A DNA stretch of 64,000 bases from positions 1 through 64,000 of the forward strand of contig JAEEKI010000011.1 of the NCBI GenBank assembly GCA_016282375.1, in the 5' to 3' direction. Positions 41,061 through 50,750 of this stretch are shown piece after piece (position 1 is the stretch's first letter; every line of letters starts with the position of its first letter). The DNA is from Caryophanales bacterium. GTDB taxonomy: Bacteria; Bacillota_I; Bacilli_A; RF39; UBA660. The position numbers and the translations under genes were made by a program. Below the pieces are notes generated by a model that ran no database searches, was not told the DNA's origin, and saw only the letters and a list, made by a program, of their open reading frames with translations.

Positions 41061-42023
41061 TAATACTCTTTGTCTTTTTTCTTTAAAAGTTCTTTCACGA
41101 TTACTTCTTCTTCGTTCAGGGTCATCTTGTAACATAATAAATGTTTTTAACATTCGATTACGAACAATTGGGTCTTGAGGTACTACTGAACGTCCAAATA
41201 TGGTTGATGCGGTTGGAAATAATTGTGCAAATACATCAGCGTAATCAGTTAATTCAATTGGAGACATATTCGCTGTATTTTCATATAAGTCACCATATAT
41301 TAAACCTAATGCATACTTTTTATAGTAAGCTATTTGGTAGTCATCATCGCAAATATCATCAAGTTCATTAAGAGGATCTATACCGTGACTAAAATAACGC
41401 CAAGTCATGCTTAGAGCATCATCATCACTATAACCATTACTGATATAATGATTATATATATTACAAATGATACGACGTAGTTTTTGATTGATGGTATAAA
41501 TATCATATTGATCACTAGGGTAAACCAAATTGATGAAACGATCAACAGCGTAATAATTACCATCTTCTTTGATTAGTTCTTTATTGTCATTATATTTTTT
41601 ATTATGGGCAGTATTGCTGTAAAAAGAACTTAAGATACTCTTACCAAATTTGCCATTTTCATAGAATAACTTAACTAATTCTTCGATAGAACAATTAGCT
41701 AATGCCTTTAAAATAGGTTTATCTTTTTCATTATCGTAGTGGTTAATATAGTAATGTGAAGATAAAAAAGCAACTAAACGATTAATGTCTAATCCTTCAT
41801 CAATTTGAATTAGGAAGTCGTAAATATAATTCATTAATTCATCAGTAAAGATCTGTTGCTCATATTTGCGAAGAAAAATATCATCTTTAAACATATTGCC
41901 TTTTTCATCAGCATCAATATTTACTACTTCATTTTCACTAACATTATAGTTGTCTATTAATAAATATCGAAATTGTTCTTTTAATATTTCCATTAAATAA
42001 TTTTCATATTCCATATAATTCAC
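41028..42023 (-). CDS. Hypothetical protein
   Basis: Intact 331-aa ORF. Confidence 0.6.
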   Translation of the reverse strand: MNYMEYENYLMEILKEQFRYLLIDNYNVSENEVVNIDADEKGNMFKDDIFLRKYEQQIFTDELMNYIYDFLIQIDEGLDINRLVAFLSSHYYINHYDNEKDKPILKALANCSIEELVKLFYENGKFGKSILSSFYSNTAHNKKYNDNKELIKEDGNYYAVDRFINLVYPSDQYDIYTINQKLRRIICNIYNHYISNGYSDDDALSMTWRYFSHGIDPLNELDDICDDDYQIAYYKKYALGLIYGDLYENTANMSPIELTDYADVFAQLFPTASTIFGRSVVPQDPIVRNRMLKTFIMLQDDPERRRSNRERTFKEKRQRVLKKVNPFYILD

Positions 42024-42130
42024 CTGTTTGCGACATATTATAATGAATTATTTCTAAAAAATAAAGTAGAAATTATCAATAAGGGAAATTTAATAATTTA
42101 TGATATAATATAAATATAATAACAAGAGTA

Positions 42131-44743
42131 ATGGAGGATAATATGTTTTATAATGAAGATATTAAAAAGATATATGAAAAGTTGAATTCAACCTCTAAAG
42201 GATTAAGTAATAGCGAAGCCCTTAAACGGTTAGAAATAGATGGTAAAAATATTCTTCCTAAAGAAAAACGTCCAAGCATTTGGATGCTTTATTTAAAAGA
42301 GATTATATCTCCGATTGAAATTATTCTGATAATTACAGTTATTGTGTCTTTTTTTGCAGGTGAAACACTTGATGCTCTAGTTATTCTCTTTATTATTCTA
42401 GTTGATACAATTATGGGAACATATCAAGAGAATAAAGCCCTAAAATCGGCTGAAAGTTTAAATAGTTTATTAAAAAATAAGAGTTTGGTTTTGCGGGACG
42501 AAAAAAAGAAAACCATCGACTCTGAAAATGTTGTTCTAGGCGATATTATTTTCCTAGAAAGTGGAGATAAGATTCCCGCAGATGCTAGATTAATTGAAGT
42601 AAATAACTTACAAGTTGATGAATCGGTTTTAACAGGGGAAAGTTTGCCGGTCAATAAGACTATCGAGATTATTAATAGTGAAGTGTCAATATCAGAACGT
42701 AAAAATATGGTATATGCTGGTTGTAATGTTACATTTGGTCGGGCAAAAGCTATTGTCGTAGCAACGGGAATTAATACTGAGATTGGTAAAATTTTTAAGC
42801 AAGTTACGAATACTAAGCAAGAAAAAACTCCTTTGACTAAGAAGATAGATAAGTTTACAAAACAAATAAGTGTTATTATTCTAATTATTGCTTTTATATC
42901 CACTATTATCCTTTATGTTAGTGGTTATCCATTTAATAGCATTTTCTTAGCGGTGGTAGCTTTGGCCATTTCCGCGATGCCGGAAGGATTACCACTTGCT
43001 TTAACTTTGGCATTGACAATTGCAGCAAATAAAATGAGTAAAAAGCATGTTATTGTCAAAAAACTTAATTCTGTCGAAGCCTTGGGAAGTTGTACGGTAA
43101 TTGCTAGTGATAAGACAGGTACTTTAACACTTAATGAACAAACGGCTCGTAAGATTGTTTTAAAAAATCAGAATATTGTCGAAGTAACAGGAACTGGTTA
43201 TAACGATGATGGTGAGTTAATCATTAATGATGAAAAAGATGTTCCATTAGTTACTAAAATAATTAATTTATGTGCCCTAAATAACGAAGCTTATTTTGCT
43301 CGTAAGGAAGACGAATTTGTTTATCATGGTGATTCGATTGATGTGGCATTCTTAGCCTTAAAATCTAAATTTAATACAAATATTAATTATAAAACAGTTA
43401 AAATGATTTCCTATGAGTCTGAAAAACAATTTTCAGCGGTCTTTTATAAAACAGAAAAAGGTTTAAAATGCACAGTTAAAGGCTCAATTGAAAAAGTTAT
43501 GAGTTTTTCAAAGAAAGATCATTATTTATTTGAAATGAATGAAGATTTATCTAAAGAAGGTTATCGGGTCATTGCTGTTTGTGATGGATATGTAGATAGC
43601 ACGAAAGAAAGTGATATTCATGATTTGGATTTTTTAGGCTTAGTAGCTTTTATAGACCCTGTACGGGAAGAAGTAAAAGATTCAATTAAAGAATGTCAAA
43701 AAGCTGGTATTAAAGTTATGATGATAACCGGTGATCATCCAAGTACGGCTTTAGCAATTGCTAAAGAATTGGATATAGCTTCCTCTGCAAAAGATGTTAT
43801 AACAGGTATGGAATTAGAGAATGCCTTTGAAAAAGGGGAAGAATATTTTGATAAGTGCATTAAAGATAAAAAGGTCTTTTCTAGAGTTTCTCCGACTGAT
43901 AAGTTAAATATTGTCGAGTCTTTGAAAAGAAACGGGGAATTTGTTGCCGTAACAGGTGATGGTGTTAATGATGCTCCAGCTATCAAGGCAGCAAATATTG
44001 GTGTTGCTATGGGAAGTGGAACCGATATTGCTATTGATACGGCTGATATGATTATTACAGATGATAATTTTGCATCCATTGTATCTGGTGTCAAAGAAGG
44101 AAGAATTGCTTATGCTAATATCCGTAAAATTATTTTGTTCTTGCTTTCATGTGGACTTGCGGAAATCCTGTTCTATCTTTTAGCTGTGGCTCTTGGTTAT
44201 GAATTACCTTTAGTAGCTATTCAGCTTTTATGGCTAAATGTTGTTACGGATGGACTTCAAGATATTGCTTTATCTTTTGAACGGGGTAGTAAGGGAATTA
44301 TGCGTCATTCTCCTCGTAAGACTAGCGAATCTATTTTTGATAAAGAATTAGCCTTTGAAATAGCTTTGTATGGTATTACAATTGCTTTCATGGTATTTGC
44401 GGTATGGAAATATCTAATGGATAAGAACGTCGAGTTGTTATTAGCTCGAAGTATTATTATGACTATTATGGTTTTTATTCAAAATATGCATGTTTTGAAT
44501 TGTCGCAGTGAAACAAGAAGTGTTTTTAAACAATCATTAAGAAATAATCCGTTAATTTTTATATCTGTGTTTGGATCCATTCTATTACAGATAATTGTTA
44601 TCAAAGTACCATTTTTATCCGAAATATTAAAAATAAATAATTTAGCATTGAACACTATTGCTATTTGCTTTGTTTATTCATTAGTCTTAATAACTATTGC
44701 GGAATTATACAAGATGCTAAATAAGTATTTTAGAAAGGATTAA
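42131..44743 (+). CDS. Cation-transporting P-type ATPase (Ca2+-type)
   Basis: VLTGESLPV, SDKTGTLTLNE, MITGDHPSTA, VAVTGDGVNDAPAIKAANIGVAMG. Confidence 0.95.
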   Translation: MEDNMFYNEDIKKIYEKLNSTSKGLSNSEALKRLEIDGKNILPKEKRPSIWMLYLKEIISPIEIILIITVIVSFFAGETLDALVILFIILVDTIMGTYQENKALKSAESLNSLLKNKSLVLRDEKKKTIDSENVVLGDIIFLESGDKIPADARLIEVNNLQVDESVLTGESLPVNKTIEIINSEVSISERKNMVYAGCNVTFGRAKAIVVATGINTEIGKIFKQVTNTKQEKTPLTKKIDKFTKQISVIILIIAFISTIILYVSGYPFNSIFLAVVALAISAMPEGLPLALTLALTIAANKMSKKHVIVKKLNSVEALGSCTVIASDKTGTLTLNEQTARKIVLKNQNIVEVTGTGYNDDGELIINDEKDVPLVTKIINLCALNNEAYFARKEDEFVYHGDSIDVAFLALKSKFNTNINYKTVKMISYESEKQFSAVFYKTEKGLKCTVKGSIEKVMSFSKKDHYLFEMNEDLSKEGYRVIAVCDGYVDSTKESDIHDLDFLGLVAFIDPVREEVKDSIKECQKAGIKVMMITGDHPSTALAIAKELDIASSAKDVITGMELENAFEKGEEYFDKCIKDKKVFSRVSPTDKLNIVESLKRNGEFVAVTGDGVNDAPAIKAANIGVAMGSGTDIAIDTADMIITDDNFASIVSGVKEGRIAYANIRKIILFLLSCGLAEILFYLLAVALGYELPLVAIQLLWLNVVTDGLQDIALSFERGSKGIMRHSPRKTSESIFDKELAFEIALYGITIAFMVFAVWKYLMDKNVELLLARSIIMTIMVFIQNMHVLNCRSETRSVFKQSLRNNPLIFISVFGSILLQIIVIKVPFLSEILKINNLALNTIAICFVYSLVLITIAELYKMLNKYFRKD

Positions 44744-44745
44744 TT

Positions 44746-45621
44746 ATGAAAGAAACTGTGATTGAACTTCAACATTTAAAAAAGTATTATGGATTAGTCC
44801 GCGGTATTGAAAATGTCTCTTTAAAGATTCAAAAAGGAGAAATATATGGCTTTATAGGTCCAAATGGAGCTGGTAAATCGACGACGATTAGAACCATCTT
44901 AGGTTTATTAAATAAAACTAGTGGGACAATAATTATTAATGATAAAAAAATAGATTGTGAAGATTTGCCTCTTAAAGAAAAAATAGGCTATTTACCTAGT
45001 GAGATTCATTTATACGATGATATGAAAGTAAAAGATATTTTAGATTATCATGCTTTATTTTATAAAACTGATTGTTCAAAAAAACGCAAAGAATTAGTTA
45101 AATTATTAAAAATTGATGAAAAAAGAAGCATTGAAGAATTATCTTTAGGTAATCTAAAGAAAGTTGGTATTGTATTAGCCTTAATGCATAGTCCGGAAAT
45201 TCTTATTTTAGACGAGCCAACTTCTGGATTAGATCCAATTATGCAAAAAGTATTTCATGATTTATTACTCGAGGAAAAAAACAAAGGAACAACCATTCTT
45301 TATTCTTCGCATGTTTTAAGTGAAGTTGCAAGTATTTGTGATAAAGTTGGCTTTATTAAAGAAGGTAAAATAATTAAAGAAGATTTGATAGAAAATATTC
45401 GAAAATATAACTATACATATTTAAAAATTTCTTCGCCAGATATTCAAAAAATTAAAGAAGATTTAAAGTTAAAAGTTGTGAATGAAAATAATAATGAAGT
45501 TACTTTTCTTAATGATTTAGATACTAATACCATTATTAAAAAATTATCTAAATATGATATTAGTAAATTATTAATTGAAGAAATATCTTTAGAAGATTTA
45601 TTCTTAAATTATTATAAGTAG
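44746..45621 (+). CDS. ABC transporter ATP-binding protein
   Basis: Walker A GPNGAGKST, signature LSLGNLKKVG, Walker B LILDEPTSGLD. Confidence 0.93.
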   Translation: MKETVIELQHLKKYYGLVRGIENVSLKIQKGEIYGFIGPNGAGKSTTIRTILGLLNKTSGTIIINDKKIDCEDLPLKEKIGYLPSEIHLYDDMKVKDILDYHALFYKTDCSKKRKELVKLLKIDEKRSIEELSLGNLKKVGIVLALMHSPEILILDEPTSGLDPIMQKVFHDLLLEEKNKGTTILYSSHVLSEVASICDKVGFIKEGKIIKEDLIENIRKYNYTYLKISSPDIQKIKEDLKLKVVNENNNEVTFLNDLDTNTIIKKLSKYDISKLLIEEISLEDLFLNYYK

Positions 45622-45629
45622 GTGCAAAC

Positions 45630-46421
45630 ATTATCAAAAGAGAATTAAAAGTTAATTTAAAAAGTTTTATAATCTGGCTTTTAGTATTAGTTATAATGTT
45701 TTTAGTTGTTTATTTAATCTACCCTTATATTATTACTGATGAAGCGATGAAGAGTATTGATGAAATGATGGAAATCTTTCCACCTGAAGTTTTAAAAGCC
45801 TTTAATATGGATATGAGTTCTATATCTACGGCATATGGTTGGTTTAAAACAGAGGGGTTTACTTTTGTACTATTAGTTATTGGTTTTTATGTTTCTTTAC
45901 TTGGTGGTAATATTCTTTTAAAGGAAGAAAGTGATAAAACGATTGAATATTTGGGTGTTTTGCCTATTAAAAGAAGTAGAATAGTTTTAAATAAAATTTT
46001 CGTAGGTATTTTTTATGCTTTATTAATTGTCTTATTACTTGGTTTATTTAATTATGTTGCATTATCAATAACGGGTGAGTTTAATCATAAAGAGTTTATC
46101 TTATTAAGTTTAACACCAATTTTTATTGGTTTACCATTCTTTTGTTTAAATTTGTTTATTTCAACATTTTTAAGAAAAACCAAAAAGATTATTGGTGTAT
46201 CTTTAGGAATAGTTTTTATATCTTATGTATTTAGTGTTTTATCAGAATTATCTTCGAAAGTAGAGTTTTTGAAATATTTTAGCTTATATACTTTAGCAGA
46301 TACTCGTAATGTTATATCGGCTACTGCTTTAAATCCATGGATGATTATTATTAGTTTAGGTATTTCTACTTTATTTATTATAGGATCATTGGTAAGATAT
46401 AGCCAAAAGGAATTTATTTAG
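45630..46421 (+). CDS. ABC-2 type permease, probably initiated at a non-canonical ATT codon
   Basis: In-frame extension IIKRELKVNLKSFIIWLLVLVIMFLVVYLIYPY upstream of the ATG-based ORF (45696); GGTG SD-like element 5 nt before ATT. Confidence 0.6.
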   Translation: MIKRELKVNLKSFIIWLLVLVIMFLVVYLIYPYIITDEAMKSIDEMMEIFPPEVLKAFNMDMSSISTAYGWFKTEGFTFVLLVIGFYVSLLGGNILLKEESDKTIEYLGVLPIKRSRIVLNKIFVGIFYALLIVLLLGLFNYVALSITGEFNHKEFILLSLTPIFIGLPFFCLNLFISTFLRKTKKIIGVSLGIVFISYVFSVLSELSSKVEFLKYFSLYTLADTRNVISATALNPWMIIISLGISTLFIIGSLVRYSQKEFI

Positions 46422-46445
46422 TCGTAATTAAATAAATATTATAAT

Positions 46446-46625
46446 ATGAAAAAAGAACAATTACATGATTTGTTAAATGTCTATCGTAATTATTTGTTTG
46501 CCATTCAGGTCAGAAAAGAATTTGGCGATAAATATGGCGATACGAAAGAAATAATGGAATACTACGAAGAATTATTAAAAAAAGAGCGAATCTTAAAGAA
46601 CAATAAACCTTTTAAAAAGCGTTGA
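46446..46625 (+). CDS. Small (59 aa) hypothetical charged protein
   Basis: ATG...TGA: MKKEQLHDLLNVYRNYLFAIQVRKEFGDKYGDTKEIMEYYEELLKKERILKNNKPFKKR; absent from the ORF track because of length. Confidence 0.55.
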   Translation: MKKEQLHDLLNVYRNYLFAIQVRKEFGDKYGDTKEIMEYYEELLKKERILKNNKPFKKR

Positions 46626-46684
46626 CTATCTTTTTAAAATGGTTTATTTTATTGTATGTTAAGAAACGGGGAAGTGGAGATATT

Positions 46685-47518
46685 ATGCAAGATGTTATCA
46701 TTGATGGATTAATAGATACTGTAAAATTATTACCATATTTATTGATTGCTTTTTTAATTTTGGAATTTATTGAGCATAAATTAGATAAAAAGAATCAAAA
46801 ATTGTTAGTTAACAATCAAAAGATTGGACCTTTGGTTGGTGGAATCCTTGGTGGACTACCACAATGTGGTTTTAGTTCAATGGCTGCTAATCTATTTTCA
46901 GCTCGCGTAATAACTATGGGTACTTTAATTGCGGTTTTTTTATCAACAAGTGATGAAATGCTTCCGATTATGCTTAGTCAAAATGTTAGCATTTCACTTA
47001 TTTTAAAAATCATTTCTTTTAAAGTATGTGTAGGAATTGCTATCGGCTTTATTATTGACTTTTTATATCGCAAAAAAGAGAATAATACAATCTCAGAAAT
47101 ATGTGAACATGACCATTGTGAATGCGACCATGATGGTATTTTACTTTCAAGTATTAAGCATACATTAAAAATTGGTTTATTTATTTTAATTATTAATCTT
47201 TTGATTAATATTGCTATCTATTATGTTGGCGAAGATACGCTTGCTAATTTATTGGTTAAGGATAATTTACTGACATATTGTGCTTCTAGTTTAATTGGGT
47301 TAATTCCTAATTGTGCTGCTAGTATTGTCATTACCGAATTGTATTTAAAAGAATTAATATCTGTAGGTATGATGCTAGCTGGTCTTTTAACAGGAAGTGG
47401 TTTAGGTATTTTATTATTATTTAAATCAAATAAGAACTTAAAAGAGAATCTATTAATATTAAGTATTATTTATTTTGTGGGTGTTGTTTTAGGTATTGTA
47501 GTGGATTTAGTTATTTAA
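46685..47518 (+). CDS. Putative manganese/metal efflux permease
   Basis: GPLVGGILGGLPQCGFSSMAANLFSARVITMGTLIAVFLSTSDEMLPIM...CEHDHCECDHD...GLIPNCAASIVIT. Confidence 0.75.
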   Translation: MQDVIIDGLIDTVKLLPYLLIAFLILEFIEHKLDKKNQKLLVNNQKIGPLVGGILGGLPQCGFSSMAANLFSARVITMGTLIAVFLSTSDEMLPIMLSQNVSISLILKIISFKVCVGIAIGFIIDFLYRKKENNTISEICEHDHCECDHDGILLSSIKHTLKIGLFILIINLLINIAIYYVGEDTLANLLVKDNLLTYCASSLIGLIPNCAASIVITELYLKELISVGMMLAGLLTGSGLGILLLFKSNKNLKENLLILSIIYFVGVVLGIVVDLVI

Positions 47519-47713
47519 AAATCTATTATAAATGGATACAATTGTTTTTATTACTTTTAATACGGTTTATTTATGTACAAGGCTTTTACAATTCTATGAA
47601 GTTAAGATAGTGTCTATCTAAAATATATATTTAAAATCATATATAAGATTTGATGCTGATTTTTAAAGTAACATAATTTGACACAATTAGACATTTGTTT
47701 ACGTATTATATCT

Positions 47714-47743
47714 TTGACTTAATATAGTAACTAGTGTTATACT
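47714..47743 (+). promoter_or_regulatory. Promoter TTGACT-18-TATACT
   Basis: TTGACT 47714-47719, TATACT 47738-47743; no plus-strand ORF follows. Confidence 0.6.
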
Positions 47744-47749
47744 AATTGT

Positions 47750-47832
47750 AGACATAGAGTAATCTATGTTTTGAAGTAGATGTTTGTTATAGCAAACTCC
47801 TTTCTAAAAAACACATTTTATGTGTTTTTTTT
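47750..47832 (+). ncRNA. Candidate ~83-nt small RNA
   Basis: Promoter upstream; hairpins ACATAGA/TCTATGT and GTTTG/CAAAC, single-stranded ACTCCTTTCT, then terminator AAAAAACACAT-ttt-ATGTGTTTTTT. Confidence 0.5.
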
Positions 47833-49135
47833 AATGCTCTAAATCTTTAAAATATTTTTTTGTATATAAATGATTTAAGTAAACAGTAATTATTATATTG
47901 ATAATTTCAGATATTAGTAATGCATAAATACCGTAGTTAAATAGGATTAAAACGATTAAACTAATTAGTTTAATTAATGAAGCAATAATCGTGATAAACA
48001 TCGTAATTTTGGTCTTGTTTATAGCTTGCATAAAAGCAGAATAAATTGCCTCAAGATAAAAGATAATGAAAAAGGGTGCTAAGAACTTAATATAATCTGA
48101 TCCAAGCATTGTATTATATAAAAGTAAAAGAATCTTTTCTCTAAATAGAAAAATGACAAAAGTAAATGAAATCCCTAAAGTAAACGTTATTCCAAATCCT
48201 TGCTTTAATCTTTTTTTGATAAGATAATAATTTTTTTGTTCTAAATTTTTAGCTATTTCCGGTATTAAAGCAAGCGCAATAGCCGTTATAAAAAAAGAGG
48301 GAATGGTTAAAGTTGAGATGGCATAAGCATTATAGGCTCCATATTCTGTTAAAATATATTCATTAGAAAATCCTTTATATAACAATAGATTTGTTAAAAT
48401 AATGGGTTCAAAAAAATAGCAAATATTGCCGATAATTTTACTAGTAACATTGGGTATTGAAAGATCTAAGATATCTTTGAAATATAGATTATTATAATTA
48501 AATTTAAAAAGATTTATAACATCATTTTTTTTCATAAAACATAAGAATACTATAATAGATGCCAGTTCAGTTATTACCGAGGTTAAAATAAGACCTACGG
48601 CGGCATGTATATAAGATATTTTAATTAACTTGGGCATTATAATTATAACAATGGATAATCTGATTATTTGCTCGATAGTATTAGAAGCAACATGAGGAAT
48701 ATTTTTTTGAATACCATAAAAGTAACCCTTTAAAATACATGCAAGAGAAGCAAAGGGAAGAGTATAACTCATAGCAATTAATAGATAATAACTATCTGGT
48801 TCTTTTAAAAGATGATTAGCAATGATGGGTGAGGTAATATGCATAAGAATAACGATTAAAGTATTTATTATAATAATAATTATTGAAGCACTATTTAAGA
48901 TTCTTAAATCTTCTTTTTGTGCTATTAATTTAGCAATCGTTGTTGGCATAGCTAAAGTACAAAGGGTTAAAAGAAGAGAGTAAGTTGGCATAACAATACT
49001 ATATAAACCAATCGTTTTAGTGCCGACAATTCTTGTGAAAATCACTTTAATAATTAGACCTAATATTTTTGTAGTCATCCCACTTAGCATGAGAATAAAT
49101 GCCGAAGTAAAAAACTTATTTTGAAATATTTTCAT
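47831..49135 (-). CDS. Polysaccharide biosynthesis / MVF-MATE flippase (SpoVB-like)
   Basis: FTSAFILMLSGMTTKILGLIIKVIFTRIVGTKTIGLYSIVMPTYSLLLTL. Confidence 0.88.
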   Translation of the reverse strand: MKIFQNKFFTSAFILMLSGMTTKILGLIIKVIFTRIVGTKTIGLYSIVMPTYSLLLTLCTLAMPTTIAKLIAQKEDLRILNSASIIIIIINTLIVILMHITSPIIANHLLKEPDSYYLLIAMSYTLPFASLACILKGYFYGIQKNIPHVASNTIEQIIRLSIVIIIMPKLIKISYIHAAVGLILTSVITELASIIVFLCFMKKNDVINLFKFNYNNLYFKDILDLSIPNVTSKIIGNICYFFEPIILTNLLLYKGFSNEYILTEYGAYNAYAISTLTIPSFFITAIALALIPEIAKNLEQKNYYLIKKRLKQGFGITFTLGISFTFVIFLFREKILLLLYNTMLGSDYIKFLAPFFIIFYLEAIYSAFMQAINKTKITMFITIIASLIKLISLIVLILFNYGIYALLISEIINIIITVYLNHLYTKKYFKDLEH

Positions 49136-49207
49136 TCTATTATATTTAATGAAAATAATAGTTAATTATGCCAATAAAAAATCCCAACTTTCATTGGGAT
49201 TAAATAC

Positions 49208-50533
49208 TTATAATATATCGATAATATCTTGATGGATATCTTCTTGTTTTTCTTCTTCTTTTTCTGCTTCCTCTGTAGTAAAGGCTGTAACATGTAAATC
49301 ACTACCAATGAAGGCATTTTTAATTTCTTCATCATCAGCACCAAAGTCATCTTCCAAACTGGTTATTCTTATTACTTCATCAACGCTAGTCAAACCTTGG
49401 ATAACTTTTTCAAGACCATCTTCCAAAATAGTGAAGGTATTCTTCTTATCGTATACCAGTCTTCTTAAATCGTCTTTACGCATATTATTGGTAATAGCAT
49501 CTCTTACAGCTTGATTTAGAACTAATACTTCATGAACAGCAAGTCTTCCTCGATAACCACCAAAGCAATCATCACAGCCAACTGGTTCGTAAATTGATTC
49601 AACATCTTTATTTAATACTTTTTTAAATAAGTTCTTTTCATATGGATTAGTAGGTCTAGATCTACGACATTTTGGACAAATTCTTTTAACAAGTCTTTGA
49701 GATATAACTCCATTTAAGGCCGTACCTAATAAGTATCTTTCAATGTCCATATCTAGAAGTCTTTCAATTGTATTAAGCGAGTTATTGGTGTGGATAGTAG
49801 ATAATACTAAGTGTCCTGTAATAGAGGCACGAACGGCAATTCTGGCTGTTTCACCATCACGAATTTCTCCGATCATTATAATATCTGGGTCTTGCCGTAA
49901 GATAGAACGTAGTGTGGCATTAAAGTCCAAACCAATTTCACTCATAACTTGGACTTGGTTTAAGCCTTTCATTTTCATCTCGACTGGGTCTTCGACAGTA
50001 ATAATATTTCTTTCAGGTGTATTTAATTTTTGCAAAATAGAGTAAGTCGTAGTTGATTTACCAGAACCAGTAGCTCCGGCTGTTAGAATAATACCATTGG
50101 GACTAGCAATAACTCTTTTAACAAGTTGTAGGTTGTGTTCAGAAAAACCTAAAGTATCAAGGCCTGCAAGAGACATTGAATAGTCAAGTATTCTTATAAC
50201 GATTTTTTCGCCATATATAGTTGGTAGGGAAGATACACGGAGGTCTAGTTGTTTACCACTGTCTAAGTGTTTAATTGCACCATCTTGTGGTAAACGGAAC
50301 TCCGTTATATTCATACCACTGATAATCTTTATTCTAGTAGTCAGATTCTTACGAACTGAATCAGGTACTTTACAATAGTCATGTAATTCACCATCGATTC
50401 TTATACGAACATTAATACTTTTTTCATCTGGGTCGAAATGGATATCGGAAACGCCTTTTTTAATGGCATCTTCAATTATCTCATCAACTATGTCGACGAC
50501 AGGTTTATTATCATAATCAAATTCTCTAAACAT
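49208..50533 (-). CDS. GspE/PilB-family type II/IV secretion ATPase
   Basis: LTAGATGSGKSTTTYSILQKL, TVEDPVEMKMKGLNQVQV, ILRQDPDIIMIGEIRDGETARIAVRASITGHLVLSTIHTN, C-x2-C zinc motif. Confidence 0.93.
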   Translation of the reverse strand: MFREFDYDNKPVVDIVDEIIEDAIKKGVSDIHFDPDEKSINVRIRIDGELHDYCKVPDSVRKNLTTRIKIISGMNITEFRLPQDGAIKHLDSGKQLDLRVSSLPTIYGEKIVIRILDYSMSLAGLDTLGFSEHNLQLVKRVIASPNGIILTAGATGSGKSTTTYSILQKLNTPERNIITVEDPVEMKMKGLNQVQVMSEIGLDFNATLRSILRQDPDIIMIGEIRDGETARIAVRASITGHLVLSTIHTNNSLNTIERLLDMDIERYLLGTALNGVISQRLVKRICPKCRRSRPTNPYEKNLFKKVLNKDVESIYEPVGCDDCFGGYRGRLAVHEVLVLNQAVRDAITNNMRKDDLRRLVYDKKNTFTILEDGLEKVIQGLTSVDEVIRITSLEDDFGADDEEIKNAFIGSDLHVTAFTTEEAEKEEEKQEDIHQDIIDIL

Positions 50534-50640
50534 AATATCACTTCAGCCCTTTACTCTTATCTTATATTAGTATAATATATTTTATAATTTTTAACAAGTT
50601 TTAAATTACTTTTTACATATTTTTTCCTATTCAAAATTAC

Positions 50641-50750
50641 TTGAAATCTCGAATACACTTGTGTTATAATACCTCTAGCCCAAAAGGTATGTAATCCGCC
50701 TACTATATGTAATGATTACAGGTATTTATTATTTAGAAAGAGGTGAAATT
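50641..50750 (+). promoter_or_regulatory. rplS promoter and L19-leader-like 5' UTR
   Basis: TTGAAA-18-TATAAT (50665-50670); leader with GTAATC (50691)/GATTAC (50714) hairpin upstream of rplS SD. Confidence 0.55.

Noticed and set aside
49162-50045. Plus/minus ORFs opposite or within the GspE gene
   Set aside because: Overlap a confidently identified gene in another frame
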